Below, one piece after another: positions 26,161 through 36,779 of a stretch of DNA of 64,000 nucleotides. Source of the DNA: Stomorhina lunata (lineage: Eukaryota > Arthropoda > Insecta > Diptera > Rhiniidae); the NCBI GenBank assembly GCA_933228675.1, contig OW121743.1:81977863-82041862 (forward strand), written 5' to 3'. The notes beneath the pieces were generated by a model, which saw nothing but the letters and a program-made list of their open reading frames with translations, made no database searches and was not told the origin of the DNA. The stretch's first letter is position 1. Each line of letters opens with the position of its first letter. The translations under genes and the position numbers were made by a program.

Positions 26161-27372
26161 GCTATTGTCCATATAAGTCGATTCTGATCGTTATATTTTT
26201 TATGAGATCTGATATGACTAATGAAAAAACTACAAACGAATTAAAAAACTTGTAATGATCTGTCATCTACTGCTAAAGGGTATAAAAAGGCCATTAAAAC
26301 AGTTCATAAAAATAAAAACTTTTTCCAAATAAAATATGTGGAATCCATTAGAAAAAAACCTAAACAAATAAACAATGCGCAAAAGTGTCAACTGAACAAT
26401 AAACGATGTGTTACCTGAATAATACCTGGTCGCCAGCAACTGCAATATAATACGAACGAGTACATAAAGATGACACTACGAATAATAAACTACAATTGCA
26501 GTGTGATCAAATGCCAGAATAGAATAGAAAAATCAAATATTAAATGAGGTTACAACCATTTATCAATTTTAAAGCTAAAGCTGCCAACAGGCGTACGACT
26601 ATTACACTAAAACTCCTAAAAAAGCTTAACATACAAACGCAATCTTCTACACCATAAAAAATGTTTATTTTAAAACTTTTATTTAAGCGTGTATGTATTC
26701 GTTTTGCATGTACGAGTATGTGTGAAATGGTGAAAATGTCCTGTAAATAAAAATAGAATCTGCAACACGTAGTCTAATATTTTACTAAACAATAAAATAT
26801 GGCGTCTGATTTTACGAATAAACAAAACAGTGACAATGCTCTGAAAACTGCTAGTGATAAGAAGGAGGAGTGGGAATGGCGAATGGGCGTTTGTATGAAG
26901 ATCTAAAGAGTTATGGGGGTATACAGTTTTGACATTTTTTTCATCGTGTGTATTATTTGTATTTATTTTGTATGGTGCATTAAAAACTAGTCAAAATGTC
27001 ATGTGAGTATTTATATATGTAAGAGAATTTGCATAAAATTTTTATTTAGCTTTGATGCACTACAGTCGGCGGATTTAGACCACCACTGGACTTAGGCTAC
27101 GATTATAATAGAGAAAAGTATTAATGGAGTAACAGCGATATTAACCACAGGCATGATTTTGTCTTAGCCTTCATCAATACTTACAATCTTGTGAACTTGA
27201 ATCACCGCTATCGATATCGACTTTTAAGCAAATATTGTGTAGCATACCTTAGGGATTTTCAAAATAATTTATTTTGAAAAAAGTTTTATAAATTTGATAT
27301 CTAAACATATCCGTTTGTTTGTTTTGTAAAATATTTAGTTTAAATGTAAATAAGTTTCAATGTAGTGAACCT
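26161..27372. other. intergenic DNA, no certain gene
   Basis: About 1.2 kb without a recognised feature except a 35-codon ORF at 26799-26906 listed separately. No repeat family of the window is seen here. Confidence 0.45.
26799..26906 (+). CDS. small ORF, 35 codons, unrecognised
   Basis: ATG in an acceptable context (AAAATATGG); the predicted peptide is hydrophilic, starting MASDFTNKQN and containing KKEEWEWRMG. It is shorter than most annotated proteins, has no visible domain, signal peptide or neighbouring exon, and no poly(A) signal was identified. It could be a chance frame or the first exon of a longer gene. Listed only because it starts well and its composition is less AT-biased than that of the surrounding DNA. 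Confidence 0.12.
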   Translation: MASDFTNKQNSDNALKTASDKKEEWEWRMGVCMKI

Positions 27373-27563
27373 TATATGGGCAAATCCGAAAAAACTTAAA
27401 CCAAGGACAAAATTGTAAAACTGTCAAAATCGCGTATTTGTGTTTATGGAAAAATTAAGCATATCTTGATCTTTTGCTCTCTTCGTGAATGGCAGGTCTT
27501 TATTTGTCCCCATCTTGAATTTTTATGCATTTTTTAAAATAATAGTTTTTTAAAAGTTCAGTA

Positions 27564-28750
27564 CCTGTTTGACCGAGTCTTGCTCGGAGCTTTAGGATAA
27601 GCATTTCAAGGCAAATTTGTATAAAGTATTAGCCAAACAAATTAATTTATTGGAAAGACATCGCACACAAATATCCAATTAATTTTATTATTTTGTGCGA
27701 TCAACACATGATCAAATGCATAGTTTACAGTTCAATTTATGTTGAATAATTTTTGGAAATTGGTCATACCAACTTAGAAACTCTCGTCGGCTTATGCCCA
27801 ACAACTTTGGTAAAGATAATAGTATGACCAAGTGCACAGTTTACGGTTTAATTAACTTTGAGTAATTTTAAGTGCCGCCACCTGTCGGCAATCGGTCATA
27901 CCAACTAAAAAACCTTCGTCGGCTCATCTGCAACAACTTTGTTAAGGATCGAAGCATGATGAAATGTGCAGATTACGATTTAACTTACTCTGAGCAATTT
28001 TCCGTGGCGCCACCTGCTGGAAATTGGTCATATAAAATAAGAAACCTTCGTCGGCTCATGTGTTACAACTTTTCTAAAGATCATAGAATACTCAAATACA
28101 CAGTTTACGATCTAAATCATTTTGAGTAATTTTCTATCGGAAATTAGTCATACCAACTTAAAAACCTTCACTAACTCATGCGCAACAACTTTGTTAAAGA
28201 GCATAACATGATCAAATGCATAGTTTAATATTCTATTAAGAACATACAGACAGACAAACATTAATTTGCTTAAAAGCTATAACATTACCAATTTGTTCCC
28301 CTTTTTATCCCCTAATCTTAAAAAAGTTCAATCTGCATATTTGGTACCAATTGAATTCAGTACATTTTATAAAAACACAGTTTATATATTGTTCCTATTC
28401 AAATTACTTTATGAGATTTTAAATGAGCATTTTATCCCTTTTTTACCCATTTTGGCCCCCGAAATCAAAAAGGTACCAAATACGTGTTTGATATTTTGTT
28501 CTCATTTATTGATTCTAGTACAAAGCAAATTTCTGTATTTCTTCGTTCGAAAGATAAGTGTAGGTTAAAAATAGTACCAAAAGAACTACCCCCTATCGGG
28601 CATAGTTTCAAAAAAGTATCAAACACCTGTCCACTTATTTTTATAGTTGTTTAAAATATAATATTAATTTTGTTTCTATGCCTATTACTTTAGGAGATCT
28701 AACGTTTAAAATTGTTTCCCCTTTTTACCCCCTTAGAGGTAAAGTTTCCA
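27564..28750. other. 1.2-kb insertion within copy 1, with a 130-bp tandem repeat
   Basis: In copies 2 and 3 the sequence runs from GATGTTCATAAAAATC straight into GCAAAAACATCC; in copy 1 it breaks after AAAAGTTCA and resumes at TTCCAAAAACATCC. The inserted piece holds four tandem units of about 130 bp at 27715-28235, each with a CTTCGTCGGCTCATG-like and a GGTCATACCAACT-like block, and then unfamiliar sequence. No terminal repeats or coding sequence recognised. Confidence 0.7.
27715..28235. repeat. four-copy tandem repeat, ~130-bp unit
   Basis: The CGTCGGCT/TCATG block recurs near 27785, 27917, 28049 and 28170, each followed by CAACAACTTTG-like sequence and a GATCAAATGCATAGTTTA-like block. Copies are about 75-85% alike by eye. 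An open frame spanning two units reflects the repeat and not a protein. Confidence 0.85.
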
Positions 28751-29390
28751 AAAACATCCATTTAGGTATCAAGTTTCAGTAGGGACTCAAAGTCTGCTAA
28801 ATTTTATATAATTAGATGTAAGATACCCCATCAAAAGTAATTGGAGTGATATAAATAACGTCAAGTAAAAAAGGGTTCACAGTGAGTAGCGTCCGTCACA
28901 GAAATAAAGGTTTTTTAATTTGACTAGTGCAATTTTTCTTTTTTCTCCAATTGAAATTGGTTCGTAAAGAGAACTTATAGTATGCTTTAAATTAGGCTAA
29001 AAATATATAGATGTTTATATAGCATTTTACAGAATAATATGTATAGGAAAGTATGTAGCGTTCGTCACAGTATATATTTTTTACAAAATGATATTTATTA
29101 AATACAAAACTTACGAACACATGTCTGTCTTATTCATAAAGCAATAACGCTGTCTATATCCACAGATTAAATTTAAGATATTAGGTGTTAAAAAGTATGC
29201 AGTGGGGCAAATTTGATGCTTTTGAAATTTGTTTTTTTTTTTTATTTTTGGGACACTCTAACAGCTAGCCGCAGCATTCTTTCGACGAAAAATAAGACGT
29301 AAAAAGTGTAAAATAAATATTTGTATGTATGTAAAATTAAATTGTGCCAAAAAATCGCATTTTAACCGCTAACATGAAAAGTGAATTGGG

Positions 29391-30127
29391 AAATCTCTGC
29401 ATGATTTTGTAGTTAGATTGTAGTTAGTTGCTAAAAAGTTGACCAAAAATGGGTTTTTTTCGTAGTCGACTTTCGATTTGCTTGCAGGGAGAGTACTAAT
29501 ACTAATAATAGCACTGATACTGGTGCTAATACTACTACTAATACTTCTTACAATACTAATACCCCTACTAATACTAGTTCTGATTAGGTCAATGTAATAT
29601 TTAGCAACTGTGGCCTTATAGTAGGGCACTTTCTTGACACCTATAATGACCGTCCGAACTCTTCTATTTGATTTACTTATATCTTTTAAAATGTATGTAC
29701 TACACCAAAATATATTTACTGCAACAATAACATTCACATACAGATAACTGAAAAAATACATTACAATAAAAAAATGGTTTTAAAACAAGGATATAAACAA
29801 TACGTGAATAACAAACAAATAAAAATATTTAGTTTATATGTATTTGTTTATGCAATAACTAAAATTTTTTTACGATAATTTTTACATTTTTTATGTTTTT
29901 TTACTTGCAACTCATGAATATAAATTGTAAAAAAGCAAATCAAATGTTTTTTAAAAAAATAGATGTAAAGCTATTTTATTAAGACAATCATGTCCACAAA
30001 ATAGTTTTCTGAATTTTGTTTAAAGTTCATCGTTTATTATAAGAATCTGGTCAATCTGATTTTATGTTGAGTACATAGTTTTCAAAATCTACAGACTTTT
30101 TAATATTTAGCAACAGTTTATTAAAGA
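29391..30127. other. AT-rich intergenic DNA with a short ACTAAT tract
   Basis: No gene seen. At 29490-29585 the plus strand carries an imperfect ACT/AAT/AAC trinucleotide tract, which produces a low-complexity Ile/Ser frame on the minus strand. Otherwise featureless. Confidence 0.5.
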
Positions 30128-32935
30128 AAATTATTATCAAAAATTTTTCTATAGAAAATTTTTTTATCAAAAATTTTTCTATAGAAACTTTTTTTTTATC
30201 AAAAATTTTTCTATAGAAACTTTTTTTATCAAAAATTTTTCTATAAATAATTTTTTTATCAAAAATTTTTCTATAAATAATTTTTTTATCAAAAATTTTT
30301 CTATAAATAATTTTTTTATCAAAAATTTTTCTATAAATAATTTTTTTATCAAAAATTTTTCTATAGAAAATTTTTTTATCTAAAATTTTTCTATAGAAAA
30401 TTTTTTTATCCTAATTTTTCAATTAAAATTTTTATATCAAAAATTTTTCTATAGAAACTTTTTTTTATCAAAAATTTTTCTATAGAAACTTTTTTTATCA
30501 AAAATTTTTCTATAAATAATTTTTTTATCAAAAATTTTTTTATAAATAATTTTTTTATCAAAAATTTTTCTATAAATAATTTTTTTATCAAAAATTTTTC
30601 TATAAATAATTTTTTAATCAAAAATTTTTCTATAGAAAATTTTTTAATCAAAAATTTTTCTATAGAAAATTTTTTAATCAAAAATTTTTCTATAGAAAAT
30701 TTTTTTATTAAACATTTTTCTATAGAAAATTTTTTTATTAAAAATTTTTCTATGAAAATTTTTTTATCAAAAATTTTTCTATAAAAAATTTTTTTTATCA
30801 AAAATTTTTCTATAGAAATTTTTTTAATCAAAAATTTTTCTATAGAAATTTTTTTAATCAAAATCTTTTCTATAGAAAATTTTTTGTCAAAAATTTTTCT
30901 ATAAAAAATTTTTTTATTAAAATTTTTTCTATAGAAAATATTTTTATCAAAAATTTTTCTATAGAAAATATTTTTATCAAAAATTTTTCTATAGAAAATA
31001 TTTGTATCATAAATTTTTCTATAGAAAATTTTTTTATCAAAAAATTTTTCTATAGAAAATTTTTTTATCAAAAATTTTTCTAAAGAAAATTGTTTTATCA
31101 AACATTTTTCTATAGAAAATTTTTCTATAGAAAAATTTTTCTATAGAAAATTTTTTTATCAAAAATTTTTCTATAGAAAATTTTTTTATCAAAAATTTTT
31201 CTATAGAAAATTTTTAATCAAAAATTTTTTTATCAAAAATTTTTTTATCAAAAATTTTTCTATAGAAATTTTTTTTATCAAAAGTTTTCCTATAGAAACT
31301 TTTTTTTATCAAAAATTTTTCTATAGGAAATTTTTTTATCAAAAATTTTTCTATAGGAAATTTTTTTATTAAAAATTTTTCTATAGATAATTTTTTTATC
31401 AAAAATTTTTTTATAGAAAATTTTTTGTCCAAAATTTTTCTATAGACAATTTTTGTATCAAAAATTTTTCTATAGGAAATTTTTTTATCAAAAACTTTTC
31501 TAAAGGAAATTTTTTTATCAAAAATTTTTTATTGAAAATTTTTCTACTGAAAATTTTTTTATCAAAAATTTTTCTATAGAAAATTTTTTTATCAAAAATT
31601 TTTCTATAGAAAATTTTTTTATCAAAAAATTTTCTATAGACAATTTTTTTATCAAAAATTTTTCTATATAAAATTTTTTTATCAAAAGTTTTCCTATAGA
31701 AAAATTTTTTATCAAAAGTTTTCCTTAGAAAATTTTTTTAGCAAAAGTTTTCCTATAGAAACTTTTTTTAGCAAAAGTTTTCCTATAGAAAATTTTTTTA
31801 TCAACATTTTTTCTACAAAAACTGTTTTTTATCAAAATTTTTTCTATAGAAATTTTTTTATCAAAAATTTTTCTATAGAAAATTTTTTTATCAAAAATTT
31901 TTCTATAGAAAATTTTTTTATCAAAATTTTTTCTACAAAACTGTTTTTTATCAAAATTTTTTCTATAGAAATTTTTTTTATCAAAAATTTTTCTATAGAA
32001 AATTTTTTTATCAAAAATTTTTCTATAGAAAATTTTTTTATCAAACATTTTTCTATAGAAAATTTTTTTATCAACAATTTTTCTTTAGAAAATTTTTTTA
32101 TCTAAAATTTTTTATAGGAAATTTTTTTATCAAAAATTTTTCTATAGGAAATTTTTTTATTAAAAATTTTTCTATAGAAAATTTTTTTTCAAAAATTTTT
32201 CTATAGAAAATTTTTTTTCAAAAATTGTTCTATAGAAACTTTTTTTTATAAAAAATTTTTCTATAGAAACTTTTTTTTATCAAAAATTTTTCTATAGAAA
32301 ATTTTTTTATCAAAAATTTTTCTATAGAAATTTTTTTTTATCAAAAATTTTTCTATAGAAATTTTTTTTATCAAAAATTTTTCTATAGAAAATTTTTTTA
32401 TCAAAAATTTTTCTATAGAAAATTTTTTTATCAAAAATTGTTCTATAGAAAATTTTATTATGAAAAATTTTTCTATAGAAAATTTGTTTATCAAAAATTT
32501 TACAATAGAAAATTTTTTTATTAAAAATTTTTCTATAGAAAATATTTTTATCAAAAATTTTTCTATAGAAAATTTTTTTTAATAAAAATTTGTCTTTGAA
32601 AATTGTTTGTCCAAATTTTTCTATAGAAATTTTTTTTATCAATCATTTTTCTATAGAAAATTTTTTGTCCAAAATTTCTCTATAGAAAATTTTTTTATCA
32701 AGAATTTTTGTATAGAAAATTTTTTTATCAAAAACTTTCTTATAGAAAATTGTTTCTATCAAAACTGTTTTATCAAAAATATAGAAGATTTAAAAATTTT
32801 TTGTTAGAAAAATATTTTTATCGAAAATTTTTACAGAGAAATATTTTTATCGAAAAATTTTCTCAAAAATATAATTTTTATCGAACAATTTACCAAGGAA
32901 AATTATTTTTATCTAAAAAGAAATAAATAAGATAT
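30128..32935. repeat. minisatellite of the left foldback arm, ~30-bp unit
   Basis: About 90 copies of a unit containing TTTTTCTATAGAAAATTTTT then TTATCAAAAA. Length variants differ in the T-run, and CTATAAATAA, CTATAGGAAA and CTACAAAAAC subtypes occur in small clusters. On the minus strand it yields long Lys/Ile/Phe frames (IEKFLIKKFS repeats), which I treat as non-coding. Confidence 0.95.
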
Positions 32936-32939
32936 ATAA

Positions 32940-33290
32940 AATTGTTTAATATTAGAATTTATTTCTGTTTTGAAAAATATTCTCAATGTTTACAAAACTT
33001 ATTCCCAATGTTTACTAAAGTAATAGTGTCGTGGCAACAATGTTCGACATTATATTTCTTTGTTCTCTCGAATCATGTATTTTGTTGCTATAAATTGGAT
33101 TTTGATTTGTTTCTTGCCTATTTTATTTTTGTCTTTTCTTTAACAAAGCGGCACCAACCAACTCTGGTAACATCTAAATTCCAACTGAATGATTTTAATA
33201 CTCATTTTCACGAGTTTTATTAATGATTGTGGAATTTACGAAAATTTAAAAAATTCATCGGCTACTGGTGGTATGGGCTGCCTACTCCTG
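32940..33290 (+). repeat. left unique arm of the foldback element
   Basis: Complementary to 34239-34590 with roughly 85% identity by eye and a few small indels. It includes GTTCTCTCGAATCATGTATT and CACGAGTTTTATTAATGATT. The inner end is CTGGTGGTATGGGCTGCC. Confidence 0.9.
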
Positions 33291-34238
33291 GTCAAAACGA
33301 ATTATCCTATTATCCTAAAACATTTTCTTACCCATTTTCCTGAAATCTTTCCCGTTATTTCCTATATCAATCTAGCTGGCAACCTTTTATTGTAAATACA
33401 TTTAAATGATACACGTACAACATTGTCAAGCTCAACATAAATAACGTACTTGTCCACCAGCAGCAACAAATAATAAAACAAGACCAACTTAAATAAACGT
33501 GCAACATTACGAAGAAAAAAAAAAGACTGTAAACTTTTTGAAAAAATAACTGCAGCAACTTGTTCTAAAAGGAATGACAGTAATGCCCACAAAATGGTTT
33601 GTTATCCTTAAATATACTTACACTCATTGTCACACAAACATAAGAACATACAAGCAAATATACCATTTATTTAACATTTTCTATATGGCCCATAAAACAA
33701 ATGCAAAAGGACATGTAGAATAACTTTTTTTCTGTGCAACTAAAAAAAAAACGCCAAAGTTTTTCCAAAGAAATTTATATTTTTGTTTATGATTTAATAA
33801 AAAGTTAGTAGAAGAAACTTTTAAAATAACTAAACAAGAGTTAGTAAAAATGGCTTCATTCTTATAACCATTTATTGAATGGAAAAGAAATATTTATTTT
33901 ATATGTAAATTGCAGGTGCTTTGGGAGACGGGGTAAAATTTTTCTTCTCAAATTGACTGAAATTTTAGATAAGAAAAGTTATTACATATCAGGATTATAG
34001 AAACCTTGTAAATTGAAAATCTTTTAATCGCCTTATAAACGGATTGTTTTAATTATTTTTTTTTTGATCATAAGAATTCGATTATCTTAAAAAAAATATA
34101 TACATTTTATTACATATATCCTTTGTCAAATATTGTCAAAAATTTTCTTTTATTATGCAAAATTGTTATTGTTGCAACAACAGAAGTTATGAAACATTTG
34201 TTCAAAATCCATATATTTATGTATGTATTTATTATAAG
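33291..34238. other. loop of the foldback element, non-coding
   Basis: 950 bp between the inverted arms. No transposase frame and no match to other repeats in the window; it holds several homopolymer runs. It may be internal element sequence or host DNA captured between two separate insertions. Confidence 0.5.
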
Positions 34239-34590
34239 CAGGAGTAAGCAGCCCATTCCACCAGTAGCCGATGATTTTTTTGATTTTCGTAAATACCACG
34301 ATCATTAATAAAACTCGTGAAAATGAGTATTAAAATCATTCGGTTGGAATTTGGATGTAAATAGAGTTGGTTGCTGACGCTTTGTTAAAGAAAAGACGAC
34401 AACAAAATAGGCAAAAAATCAAATCAAAATCCAATTTATAGCAACAAAATACATGGTTCGAGAGAACAAAGAAATATAATCTCGAACATTGTTGCCAATA
34501 CACTATTATTTTTGTAAACATTGGGAATAATTTTGTAAATATTGGGAATATTTTTCAAAACAGAAATAAATATTTTTTTAAGATATTTTC
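34239..34590 (-). repeat. right unique arm of the foldback element
   Basis: Reverse complement of 32940-33290; starts CAGGAGTAAGCAGCCCATTCC and ends in CAAAACAGAAATAAA, where the inverted minisatellite begins. The same inner end recurs a third time at 45475. Confidence 0.9.
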
Positions 34591-34885
34591 GATTTAAAAA
34601 TTTTTTTATAGAAAAATTTTTAATAAAAATATTTTTCTTTGGAAAATTGTTCTATAAAAATTATATTTAAGAGAAAATTTTGCGGTAAAAATATTTTTCT
34701 GTAAAAATTTCCTACAAAGATATTTTGATAACGAAAAATGTTTATATCTTTTATAGAAAATTTTTTAATTAAAAAATTTTCAATAGAAAAATTTTTGATA
34801 AAAAAAATTTTTATAGAAAAATTTTTTGATAAAAAAATTTTCTATAGAAAAATTTTTAATAAAAAAAAATCTATGGAAAAAAATG
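34590..34885. repeat. inverted minisatellite, right foldback arm (inner part)
   Basis: Degenerate copies of the GATAAAAAAATTTTCTATAG-type unit, the complement of the left-arm array, interrupted at 34886 by a separate inverted-repeat block. Confidence 0.85.
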
Positions 34886-35530
34886 TTTGCGGAGAAACCA
34901 AAATTCCTCGACACGTTTCGATGGTTTTGTTTGTAAAATAAGTTATAATGCGAGGTATTCTATCTGTCTAAATTGGGGATAATCCTCCTGAAGTGATGGC
35001 CTAACCAACCATCGAAACTCGTCAAGGAATTAAGGTTTCTCCGCAAACATTTTTTGGCCTTTTATCAATAAATTGGTCTGTTACATTAATAAATAAATAT
35101 AGCAGATTTGGGATCAAATGCGAATACTCTTCTTTTTAAATAATATTTACATCCAGACTATTCTGTCATTTTTTGATAAAAAAAGTTTCTAAAGAAAAAT
35201 TTTTCATAACAAAATTTTCTATATACAAATTTGTGTAAAAAAATTCCAAAGAAAAATTTTATAAAAAAATAACAAAATTTTCGGGATGTAAATATTATTT
35301 CAAAAGAAAGAGTATTCGCATTTGATCCCAAATCTGTTATATTTATTTATTAAGGTAACAAAAAAATTTATTGATAAAAAGCCAAAAAAAACTGCGGAGA
35401 ATCAAATTTCCTCGACGCTTTTCGATGATGGGTTAGGTCTCTTCAGGAGGAGTATCCCTAATTTTAGATAGATCGAAAACCTCGCAATATTACTTATTTT
35501 ACAAACAAAATCTTTACGAATTAAGTTTAT
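34886..35530. repeat. nested inverted repeat with internal hairpin
   Basis: Sequence at 35010-35157 (from CGAAACTCGTCAAGGAATT through GGGATCAAATGCGAATACTC) returns inverted at 35287-35440, around about 130 bp of minisatellite-like DNA. In addition TGCGGAGAAACC at 34886 pairs with GGTTTCTCCGCA at 35035, and the block AAAATAAGTTATAATGCGAG (34936) is inverted at 35484-35506. It looks like an element or duplicated segment inserted in the right arm's minisatellite. Confidence 0.7.
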
Positions 35531-35599
35531 AAAACATAAAAAAAGAGCTCATTATCGACTGAACAAAATACAAACATTTTTTTAGTTTTCATATTCCTT

Positions 35600-35970
35600 G
35601 GCTTTCCACATTCTAAAGAAAAATTTTAGATAAAAAAATTTTTAATAAAAAAATTTTTGATAAAAAAATTTTCTATAGAAAAATTTTTGATAAAAAAATT
35701 TTCTATAGAAAAATTTTTGACAAAAAAATTTTCTATAGAAAAATTTTTGATAAAAAAATTTTCTATAGAAAAATTTTTGATAAAAAAATTTTCTATAGAA
35801 AAATTTTTGATAAAAAAATTTTCTATAGAAAAATTTTTGATAAAAAAATTTTCTATAGAAAACTTTTTGATAAAAAAATTTTCTATAGAAAAATTTTTGA
35901 TAAAAAATTTTCTATGGAAAAATTTTTGATAAAAAAATTTTCTATGGAAAAATTTTTTATAGAAAAGTTT
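35600..35970. repeat. homogeneous 30-bp minisatellite, right foldback arm (outer part)
   Basis: About ten near-identical units of 30 bp (TTTTTGATAAAAAAATTTTC then TATAGAAAAA). Because the period is a multiple of three, both strands show open frames of repeated IEKFLIKKFS or IENFFIKNFS; these are artefacts of the unit. Confidence 0.95.
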
Positions 35971-36779
35971 TTTGAAATGTTTGTTTTTTTTTAGATATTT
36001 AAAAAAAATGGGATTGAAAAAGAAGCGGGACATTGCGGTTTATAACAACTCCTACGATTCTAAAGAAGGCCGTTATAAATCATAAAAAGTGATTACTGAC
36101 ACCAAACATGAGTTATAGACTAAGTTCTAAACTTTGTTCTAATTCAATTTTCTTTAAAGAAAATCTCGAATAAGTAAAGATCTTTTAAGGGAATCCCTCA
36201 TATACATAATCCTTAAGTACATTTTAAAAAGTAAAGCAAAAAAAGCTATTGTCTTATTGTTTTATGATTTTTTGTTTCATTTTTTTACATAAAACTTTTA
36301 AATTTCTTTTTTGTTTTTTTCTTTCGTCTTACCAATAAATGTCCATTGAATTCGGGTTTATCTGGAAACCACATAAAGTTTTTTATTTGGAACAAAAGAA
36401 ATAAATACAATAAATGTATGAAGAACTAAAAAAGTTTCGGTAGCCAAGTTTTTCTTAATGTTCTTCCTACGTTTAGTTTTCGGCAGAACGTGTACGGGTA
36501 TATGGTCGCAGAGTTTATAAAAATTTCTTTTAGTTGTTCTTACAAATAATTTCATACTTTTTCAAGTAAATAATTTATTAGTTAAATAAATAACATGACA
36601 TTTTACTCAAGAGTATTTGGGTACTTTAATTGGCAAATCCTAAGGAAAAAAAAGTTTTGCCATGGGGTATGAGAGGTAGACAATAAAAAAAGAGTTTTAG
36701 AAAAAAGGCTCAGATTTTAAAGGGATTTTTTGAATATTCACTTTTTAAAGATAATTTAAAAAAATGTGAATTATTTTAA
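35971..36779. other. intergenic DNA, nothing recognised
   Basis: Sequence between the foldback arm and the next array. No gene or RNA gene seen; the last 60 bp begin to resemble the degenerate edge of the following minisatellite. Confidence 0.45.

Larger units (their letters stand above)
27373..29390 (+). mobile_element. GTCCGTCAC-motif element, copy 1
   Basis: Starts with TATATGGGCAAATCCG, the complement of the right end of copy 2 (GGATTTGCCCATATA, 55929-55943), so the family probably has ~15-bp terminal inverted repeats. It shares CTTAAACCAAGGACAAAATT, CGTCAAGTAAA and GCACTAGTCAAAT-region blocks with copies 2 and 3. TAGCGTCCGTCACAG is present at 28888-28902 and a variant at 29055-29069. 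Relative to copies 2 and 3 it has an extra ~1.2 kb (about 27564-28750). It lacks the distal third seen in copy 2. Non-coding. Confidence 0.8.
30128..35970. mobile_element. foldback-type element with minisatellite inverted arms
   Basis: Composite inverted structure. Left: a 2.8-kb minisatellite (30128-32935) followed by a 350-bp unique arm (32940-33290). Then a 950-bp loop. Right: the same 350-bp arm inverted (34239-34590), followed outward by the same minisatellite in inverted orientation (34590-34885 and again 35600-35970), with a further inverted-repeat block between them. Long terminal inverted repeats made partly of tandem short units are the hallmark of Drosophila FB/foldback elements. 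No transposase is seen, so it would be non-autonomous. Assignment to the FB group is inference from architecture only. Confidence 0.7.

Noticed and set aside
27872..28129. 85-codon frame with an internal repeat
   Set aside because: It spans two units of the 130-bp tandem repeat and has no other support.
29369..29761. 130-codon minus-strand frame with Ser/Ile runs
   Set aside because: The distinctive part comes from an ACT/AAT microsatellite at 29490-29585; no signal or domain.
30406..36033. Long Lys/Ile/Phe-rich open frames (up to 231 codons) with IEKFLIKKF repeats on both strands
   Set aside because: They follow the 30-bp minisatellite exactly, occur on both strands, and have no signal peptide, promoter or non-repeat part.
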